DNA from: Bidens hawaiensis
Taxonomy: Eukaryota > Streptophyta > Magnoliopsida > Asterales > Asteraceae
Assembly: GCA_021521415.1 (NCBI GenBank)
Contig: JAIQDT010000233.1
Span: 1,550,001 to 1,614,000 of the forward strand
Direction: 5' to 3'
DNA: 64,000 bases
The notes under the pieces were generated by a model. It had not been told where the DNA came from. It searched no databases and saw only the letters and a program-made list of their open reading frames with translations. Positions 56,162 to 64,000 of this stretch are shown piece by piece. The position numbers and the translations under genes were made by a program. How positions within the stretch are numbered: position 1 is the first letter of the stretch; every line of letters starts with the position of its first letter.

Positions 56162-59100
56162 TGTAACGATTCCGGCAAAATCAGGTATACCCTAACCGGT
56201 ATATACTATTTATGTGTTATTTAATAATGAATATATGAATTATAATGCGTTTATACGAGTATGTATGACTCACAGTGCGGATTATATACGATTAAATAGT
56301 TAATCGTATTGGAAATACGATTAACTGATTAACGGTTATTGAAGCCCGAACGAAGCGGGGATTACATTATAGACGAGATACATGATATTTAGTGATGTTT
56401 ACGAAGTATTAAAGCTTCGGGATAAGTGAATTAAAGCACAGAAAAAGAATTTTCGATTTAATGGTACGTCGGTACGTTAAACGAAACCTTTAATACCAAA
56501 CCGAGCAAGAGACGATCGATCAAGCCGAAAAAGATGCGCAATTATTAATAATATGATGTTTTAAGTTAATAAATGTCATGGTTTAAGTTTTTAAAGTTTT
56601 TAATTCGGTTTTATATAAATTTCATTTTTAAGACGAAAACGACCGTTTTAGCCTCGTTTTAAGCCGAATTAAACATTTAACTGAAAAACGAACTGAACCA
56701 GATTATCCAAAACATTATCCGGATTTCCAAAATTCAAATAAGTGGCTAGAAATGGAAAGGTGGGTCCCACCCCACCTCCCCTTGACTTCCGATCGGACAA
56801 GGGTATAACCCTTGCCACTTATATTTTTTTTTTTAAACAAGCATTCAACATTCTTCTTCTTCTCTCCACATTATGGACTAAAAACCTAGATTTGTAGCAA
56901 GAAAAGCAAGGTAAAGATCGAGTTATTTACGTTTCCATCTTCTTTTCTTGAGTTTATTTGCAAGAAAATGAGGTTTCAAGTGAAAAAGGGTGAAAACCCG
57001 AGATGAAAACCGATTCTTGCATGATCAAGTGATGTATACGGGTTATACAAGGGATCTTGGTCCTAGAAAGGAGTTAAACGAACCAAAAACGAACTTTTAC
57101 GGTTTAAACTTTAGTTTTGAAACAATAACCGAAACTATAGTGTAAGAGGCTTGATGGTGAGTGTAACTTGCTTGGTATTGTAGTATGTTGGTTGTAGGTT
57201 CTGTATTTAGTGGTAGATAAAGCGGAAAGACGAGTTTGTAGCTTGTAGTGGCGGAAAACAAAAGGTATATTCGGTTTATGTTCGGTTATGAGTTTTTTGG
57301 ACAGATTATGAAAGGTTTAGAGTTAGGTCATGAAATTTTACAGAGGTGTTAAACACATGAAAATATGAGTTCTGTGAAAATTTGGTAATTTTTGGACAAA
57401 GGATGAATATTTGGTGAATTTAATGCTCGGTTTTGGCTAAAAATGGTGAAAAATATTTAAATATCATGATAAATTTTGGAAAATTCCAGATAAGCTTTTT
57501 ATAACATGTAAAAGTCACACACAAAATTTTAGGTCAGTTGGAGAAGTCTAAGTAGGCTTTTCGGTTAAACGAGTTCTAAGGTTTTCTAGCTCGGTTTTAG
57601 TGAAAATGGCATGTAAAAAGAGATTTTGGTTCTGGAAAAATTACAGGGGACTATGTGGATGGCAGGTGTCATCCAGGAAAATTTGGGATTTTTCTAAGGT
57701 TGTTTGGTATTTACGACATATTTAGTGTTTAAATGGTGTTTAAAAATAGATAAATAAATTTTAAATATAAAAATTAATTCTGGAAATATTTTTATAAAAT
57801 TCCCCACTGTCAAAAAGTGATTTGTGCAAAATTTCAAGATCCGAGACTAAACGGATAATTATTTGTGCTAAAAAGAAAATAAAAACAAACTTTTAAAGTT
57901 TAAAACGCGTAAACCGGTAAAGTTCGCCTAAACGAGCTGACTGGTGTATAAAAACCCTAAAAATGGACTATTTTCTAAGTTAAACAGATAAAAATAAATC
58001 ATCCGAAAATAATCCGGATGATTTGAGTAATTTTATCCGATTTAACAGTTTCCGGTACACTAAAGACGGAAACGGGTCCCGCGGCCAATCGGGGCGTCTA
58101 AACCGAGCTCTAATTTCACAACTTTAATTAAATTATCAGTCAACAACTATTTTCGGGTCGTGTGGGACCAAACTCATTTTTGAAACGTAAAAACGGATAA
58201 CCGTGCTAGGCACGCAAAACGGGGAAAACGACTAATAGTAATTTTGACTACCGAACTCTAAACGATATCACAATCTGAGTCCGGAGAAGTGTTTCTAGGT
58301 TAACATTGCCCCCGGAACGGGTACAGTGCTGTGTTAACAGTGTTCCCAGATGTACCGGTTAACACGGTTAAAGTTGTATTAATAGTGATTGTATAGTAAC
58401 GAACTTAGGGATCGTATTACAGATCCGGATCAATAGCTTGCGTACTGTGTTACCTACTTGCTTGCGATAAGGTGAGTTTCACGAGCCCCTTTTTCTGAAT
58501 TGTTTTTAAATATTTTCCCGGGGCGGAAAGCATGTTACTATTAAAATGTTTAAGTACATTCTGAACGCATGGATTTGCGTGTGTTTATATATATTTTATT
58601 GTACGGGAATCGTACGGAAATGTACTAAGATGGTAATTGTCTGAGTTGCTAACATTGAAAGGCCCCGTAACACGAGTGATTAGCTAAAAGCCGGTAGATT
58701 GTGAATAGTACTATTGGTCTGACAAACCCAACTGGTCCGGCATGGATTTGCTGATGTTTCCCAGCCAGTTGCACATGTCTATTTTGTTGTTATTTATTTT
58801 GCTATGTAATGTTAGGCATAGCGGTTTGGGGCAGGTTCGTGGGCGGAGTATGCCACGGGGTTGTATGTGGATAGTCAGAGGTTTCACTTGTGGGCTCAGC
58901 ATAATTACATCGCTAATATATGATTATTATAATGATTTGTCACTGTTTATTTAAATTAGTGAAACTCACCAACTATTCGTAGTTGACCCGTTTTCTTTAC
59001 ATGCTTTCTAGGTACCCCCAAACTGGAATAATTGCTACATGCTTGACGATGCGTGCTTTTTGTGGAAGCTTAATGATCTTTTTGTATTAAATATGTTAAT

Positions 59101-59257
59101 GTACTGTTGGTAAAACTTATGTGCTAACGCCTAGACGGTAACTAAACTCGGAACAATGTAATATGGTGTAAATTAATGTAGTGGTGTAAATACTGTTGAT
59201 ATCAGACGTGTCTGTTGCATCCCGTTTACGTTTCCGCTGCGGTTACGGGGTGTTACA
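56162..59257 (+). repeat. 5' LTR of gypsy D
   Basis: TGTAACGATTCC at the start and GGTGTTACA at the end, with inverted TGTAAC/GTTACA tips; 3096 bp. TTATATTTTTTT at about 56819 followed by CTTCTTCTTCTCTCC (about 56852) is a possible promoter. The shared gypsy-LTR block is at 58964-59014. The open frames near 58711-58954 are not convincing. Confidence 0.92.
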
Positions 59258-59262
59258 GAACT

Positions 59263-59275
59263 TGGTATCAGAGCC
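59263..59275 (+). promoter_or_regulatory. Primer binding site of gypsy D (initiator Met tRNA)
   Basis: TGGTATCAGAGCC five bases after the LTR end. The leader 59276-59614 that follows has no gene. Confidence 0.95.
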
Positions 59276-59614
59276 ATTGGTTATAAAGAATTAGGATGTC
59301 TTTAAAAGATACCTAAAATATAACCAGTAGCTCAAGTATTATAGGATCTGAATATCAACTAATAATTTATAGTGACGAGATCTAGATGAACTTGGATGGA
59401 CAAGTGAGTTATTATGGTCCGGAACATAATAACAGACTTGTCCGCACGAGGGAATTCAGGGGAAGTCACGGGGAACATTAATAAGTAAAATCGGCAACAT
59501 ATGTGTAAGTATATGATAATATTTTTATGTGACAAAGTTGTATAAGTATGTGTATATTAATTATGATTTACATTATGGAAGGAACTATATGTATTTTTCT
59601 TAATGTTGTGTAGA

Positions 59615-61264
59615 ATGGCACCAAAACGGTCAGCTCGAATGTCAGAAGTGGATGTGGACCGTCTGATTGCTCGACAGTTAGAGGCGGCGATACCGGATAT
59701 AGTATCGCGCATCGCCGCCAGTATTAACAATACGACCAATCCAGACCGTGCGAGCAATCAAACGACCACCAATAATGATGGGGAACAAAATGTTAACCTT
59801 CCACCGAACGGTAACCCGATTCCGAGTAATGACGCACCGCCTAGGGTGGTCGTTACAGACAGTAATGGCCCTATACCTAGTGTAGAAACGAACCGCACTG
59901 AACCGACTCCTGCAACAAAGGGATGTTCAATCAAAGATTTTATGTTGTGCAAGCCCCTAGAATTTAACGGGTCTGAGGGACCAAATGGGTTGGATAAGTG
60001 GATTGAGAAAATAGAGTCTGTTGTGAACATCAGCAACTGCCCTGAGGGTTACGTTGTTAAGTATGCTACCTGCACGTTCACGGACCATGCCTTGACATGG
60101 TGGAACACAATAGTGCAAACTCGCGGTCAGGCAGCGACAAACCGCATGACCTGGGCAGAGCTCAAGGCCCTTGTACTGGAACATTTCTGCCCGAAAAACG
60201 AACTGCAGAAGTTAGAAAACGAGTTGTGGAACCTGGAGATGCAGGGGGCAGACCACTTGGGTTATACGAATCGATTTAATGAATTGTCGCGATTGGTGCC
60301 ATGGTTGGTCACCCCAGAGTCAAAGAGGGTTGAGCGTTATATATGGGGACTAACTCCAGTAGTAAGGAGTATAGTCAACTCTGGGGGACACAAGACGTTT
60401 GAGGGTGCGGTGACGCAAGCTGGTATTGTCACATACGATTTCGTGAGGAGTGGGTCACTGAAGTTGGCAGGAGAGTCTGCTGGGGGAAAGCGGGGTACGT
60501 ATGACAATAGGATCCAGGAGAAGCAGCAAAATAAACGTGCTCGGCCCGCTGCCCAGAACTACGCCATGACTAGTTCAGGCAGAAGGCAAGAATCGCAGAA
60601 AGGGACGTTCCCTAAGTGTGGGAAATGCGGTTACCAGCATGGTGGCGAGTGCAAGGGGGTAGTGTGCCACCGGTGTGGCAGGATTGGGCACTACGCACCG
60701 AGTTGTAGGACAAACCTAAACAATCTGAACCGACAACCGCAACCTATCCGTGAGCAGCCACATAGGACCCAACCAGCTCGACAACAAAACCCACATGGAA
60801 ACCAAATGATGACCACCAGTCGTGCTTGCTTTGAATGCGGCAGCACAGATCACTTCAAGAGATACTGTCCGAAACTGAACCAGGGAGGAAATGGGAGGCA
60901 AACCGTGGGTCAGGCATCGTCATCCAATCCGGCGAGAGGCCGAGCATTTGTGATGGGGGCGAACGAAGCACGCCAGGACCCCAGCGTAGTGACAGGTACA
61001 TTCCTCGTCTATGATCATTACGCTTCTGTATTATTTGATACGGGCGCCGATAGAAGTTTTGTCTCCGATAAGTTCCTATCAATAGCAAACCTTCCGATTA
61101 GTGAAACCATAGAACCTTATACCGTAGAAGTCGCTAACGGTAAAACCATGATAGTTAATCAGATAGTTCGGAATTGCCCTTTTATTCTGAATGATCAATC
61201 CTTCCTGATTGACTTATTACCGGTAGAATTAGGTAGTTTTGACGTAATAGTGGGAATGGATTGA
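59615..61264 (+). pseudogene. gag: gypsy D Gag and aspartic protease (one frame, ended by TGA)
   Basis: I take the start at 59615 (MAPKRSARMSEVDVDRLI) rather than the upstream Met at 59603. Capsid core at residues about 100-270 (FLCKPLEFNGSEG-like start, LTWWNTIVQ, HFCPKNELQKLENELW). Zinc region CGKCGYQHGGEC, CHRCGRIGHYAPSC and CFECGSTDHFKRYC at about 335-425. Protease with LFDTGADRSFVSDKF and FDVIVGMD at the end. The TGA at 61262-61264 stands at the expected Trp of the GMDWL motif. The frame continues in phase to about 61405 (TAA) and again to 61625. Confidence 0.93.
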
Positions 61265-61633
61265 TTAGCACGTAACAAAGTGGAAATAAACTGTGAAAAG
61301 AAAATCGTCAAGATCCGGGTGTCGGATGACGAAGAGGTGTTAGTGCAAGGAGAGAAGTCGGGCACAATGATACCATTTATATCCCACCTCAAGGTGTTAA
61401 AATATTAACGCCAGGGATGCGTGGCGTATCTAGCGAGCTTGACGGCCACAGATTCTGAGGAGAAACGGGTGGATGATATCCCGGTGGTACGCGAATTTCC
61501 ACAAGTTTTCCCAGAAGAACTTCCTGGATTACCGCCAACCCGACAGGTCGAATTCAGAATCGATTTAATACCTCAAGCTGGCCCTGTTGCTAAAGCACCC
61601 TACCGACTTGCACCGTCCGAGATGCAAGGATAA
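61265..61633 (+). pseudogene. gypsy D protease-RT linker
   Basis: In phase with gag. KVEINCEKKIVKIRVSDDEE and a Lys-rich end before TAA near 61406, then [38 protein letters not shown] and [10 protein letters not shown]. At about 61625 some 30 bases seem missing compared with gypsy A and C, which shifts the frame into RT. Confidence 0.85.
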
Positions 61634-62726
61634 AGGATTCATACGTCCTAGTCATTCCCCGTGGGGTGCACCTGTATTATTCGTGAAAAAGAAGGACGGG
61701 AGCCTTAGAATGTGCATTGATTACAGGGAGTTGAACAAGTTAACAATAAAAAATAGGTACTCTCTTCCCCGAATTGATGATCTGTTTGACCAGCTGCAAG
61801 GTGCGAGCTATTTCTCAAAAATCGATCTTAGATCGGGATACCATCAGGTTAGAATTCAGGAAGAAGATATCCCAAAAACCGCATTCCGGACTCGCTACGG
61901 CCATTACGAGTTCTTAGTTATGCCTTTCGGACTAACAAATGCGCCAGCAGTGTTCATGGACCTCATGAATCGAGTCTGTAAACCCTTCCTCGACAAATTC
62001 GTCATCGTGTTTATTGACGATATTTTGATCTACTCGAAAAGTAAAGAAGAGCACGAGCAACACTTAAGAATAATTTTAGAGCTTCTGAATCAGGAGAAGT
62101 TGTATGCAAAATTCTCCAAGTGTAACTTCTGGTTACAAGAAGTGCAATTCTTCGGTCACGTTGTAAACCATCAAAGAATACACGTTGATCCAAGTAAGGT
62201 TGAAGCAATTAAGAATTGGCAAGCGCCTAAATCGCCAAAGGAAATCCGCCAATTCTTAAGCTTAGCTGGATATTATCGTCGATTTATAGAGAACTTTTCC
62301 AGCATCACCCAACCTTTAACTCTCCTGACTCAAAAGGATCGAAAGTATGAATGGGGAGAAGAGCAGGAAACGGCGTTTCAAACGTTAAAGCAAAAATTGT
62401 GCCAAGCGCCGATTTTAAGTCTCCCCGATGGAGACGATGGTTTTGTCGCGTATTGTGACGCATCGCGTAGAGGGTTAGGATGCGTGTTGATGCAGAATAA
62501 TAAGGTTATAGCCTACGCTTCCCGACAGTTAAAAGTACATGAGAAAAATTACACAACTCATGACTTAGAACTGGGAGCGGATATCTTCGCACTTAAAATC
62601 TGGAGACATTATCTCTACGGTACGAAGTGCACCATCTTCACCGATCATAAAAGTTTGCAGCACATATTCGATCAGAAAGAACTGAATATGAGGCAACGAA
62701 GATGGGTCGAGTTGTTAAGCGATTAA
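61626..62726 (+). pseudogene. pol: gypsy D reverse transcriptase and RNase H
   Basis: [60 protein letters not shown] and the catalytic [14 protein letters not shown] (about 62001-62042), then [14 protein letters not shown]. RNase H has [34 protein letters not shown] and [11 protein letters not shown]; all acidic residues are present. The TAA at 62724-62726 replaces an expected Tyr in LLSDYDC; integrase continues in the same frame. Confidence 0.93.
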
Positions 62727-64000
62727 GACTGTGACATCCGTTATCACCCCGGCAAAGCTAACGTCGTAGCCGATGCCTTGAGTAGGAAAGATCGGGTTAA
62801 GCCATTGCGAGTGCGAGCGCTGGGGATGATAGTCCAGTCGAACCTTTCGGACCTGATTCGAGTCGCTCAACGTGAGGCGTTGAAAGAGGAACAATTGGAA
62901 AAGGAGGGACTTTACGGCAATGAGAAGAATTTCGAACAGCGCGTGGACGAAATTCTCTATTTCAAAAATCGGGTTTGGATCCCGACCCTCCATGACCTTC
63001 GTGAATTAATCATGGACGAAGCACATAGATCGAAATATTCCATACATCCAGGATCGGATAAGATGTACAAGGATGTGAAGGAGTTCTACTGGTGGCCGGG
63101 TATGAAAAAGGATATAGCAACGTTTGTCGGTAAGTGTACGACTTGTGCGAGAGTTAAGGCGGAGCACCAGAAACCCTCGGGGATGTTATAACAACCGGAA
63201 ATTCCCGAGTGGAAGTGGGAGCAAATCACGATGGATTTTGTGACACATCTCCCTAAGACGTCCCGAGGACATGATGCAATTTGGGTAATCGTGGATCGAT
63301 TAACCAAATCGGCACATTTTATCCCGATTAGGAATAATTATAACACTGAGAGACTTGCGCAGATTTATATAAATGAAATTGTGTCTCGTCATGGGATACC
63401 CATCTCAATCATCTCCGATCGGGATAGCCATTTCACCACCAATCTTTGGCAAGCTGTCCAAGAAGCGCTGGGAACGCGTATTGATCTAAGCACAGCTTAC
63501 CACCCTCAGACCGATGGTCAGTCTGAGAGGACCATCCAAACCCTGGAGGATTTGCTTCGTGCATGCGTACTGGATTTTAAGGGAAATTGGGATCAACATC
63601 TCCCACTCGTTGAATTTTCCTATAATAACAGTTACCATAGCAGTATAAAGGCAGCGCCTTACGAAGCATTGTATGGTCGGAAGTGCCGATCACCACTCTG
63701 TTGGACTGAAGTGGGCGATACCCAGGTTATTAGATCAGATATGGTCCAGGAAACGACCAGTAAAATCCTTGAAATTAGGAACAATCTGAAGGCCGCGCTG
63801 GATAGGCAGAAGAGTTATGCCAATACCCGTAGAAAACCGTTGTCGTTTCAGAAAGGTGATAAAGTGTATTTGAAGGTATCATCTTGGAAGGGTGTAGTCA
63901 GATTTGGAAAGGCGGGGAAGTTAGCCCCGAGATATATTGGACCATTCAATATTACTGCAAAAATCGGTCCCGTAGCATACCGATTAGAACTACCCGATGA
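62727..64000 (+). pseudogene. gypsy D integrase (runs off right edge)
   Basis: [18 protein letters not shown] ends RNase H. Then the HHCC domain with [20 protein letters not shown] and [14 protein letters not shown]; a TAA at 63189-63191 at an expected Gln; and the catalytic triad in [24 protein letters not shown] and [17 protein letters not shown], all three acidic residues kept. The C-terminal part has [20 protein letters not shown] and APRYIGPF, the usual stretch before a chromodomain in chromoviruses, but the window ends before one could be seen. Confidence 0.93.

Larger units (their letters stand above)
56162..64000 (+). mobile_element. Ty3/gypsy LTR retrotransposon D, 5' part (3' end beyond right edge)
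   Basis: 5' LTR, Met-tRNA PBS, gag-protease, RT, RNase H and integrase on the plus strand. Clade resembles gypsy A by Gag layout (capsid, CCHC, CCHC, protease) and LTR block. It lacks the extra ORF of gypsy A. The defects are point stops and one short deletion, so it is a fairly recent insertion. Confidence 0.93.

Overview
This is plant nuclear DNA made almost entirely of LTR retrotransposons nested in one another. No intact host gene is visible. The initiator-Met tRNA primer sites, long gypsy LTRs, TBP exon relic and 3' ORF of the copia elements suggest a flowering plant. From memory of similar proteins I favour Asteraceae (Tanacetum, Artemisia, lettuce or sunflower type); this is inference.

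Layout. (1) 1-7723: Ty3/gypsy element A on the minus strand (pol running off the left edge, protease, gag, an extra acidic coiled-coil ORF, PBS, very long 5' LTR). Its LTR carries two tandem copies of a gag fragment in inverted orientation. (2) 7724-41076: Ty1/copia element A on the plus strand. Gypsy A interrupts its gag, so its 5' LTR lies left of the window. It has gag, pol, a 3-kb spacer, a long 3' ORF and a 3' LTR. Copia B interrupts the 3' ORF and a gypsy solo LTR (37836-40122, TSD AGTAT) interrupts the 3' LTR. (3) 19418-34290: copia B on the minus strand, complete, with two 518-bp LTRs, gag, pol, spacer and a 721-codon 3' ORF. (4) 41470-42265: relic of a third copia spacer. (5) About 42266-50213: gypsy C on the plus strand, with a second gypsy solo LTR (43841-47000, TSD GAGGG) in its gag. 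(6) 50214-51975: promoter-like fragment plus a truncated second copy of the gypsy C LTR. (7) 51976-56161: AT-rich DNA with a one-exon TATA-binding-protein relic. (8) 56162-64000: gypsy D on the plus strand (5' LTR, PBS, gag-protease, RT, RNase H, integrase) running off the right edge.

The most interesting pattern is in the two copia elements. Each has a short motif of its own (TARCGAA in B, TAGCAARSTT in A) crowded into non-coding DNA and nearly absent from coding DNA. The motif lies in the LTR just upstream of the TATA box. It appears again in the spacer just upstream of a second TATA box that precedes the 3' ORF. The 3' ORF encodes a related protein in both elements, with a conserved N-terminal domain, a bipartite nuclear-localisation-like signal and a coiled coil. 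This looks like a retrotransposon with an internal promoter for an accessory nuclear protein, possibly one that recognises its own element's motif. Dispersed motifs in non-coding DNA are known for the VANC anti-silencing proteins of VANDAL DNA transposons; the comparison is inference.
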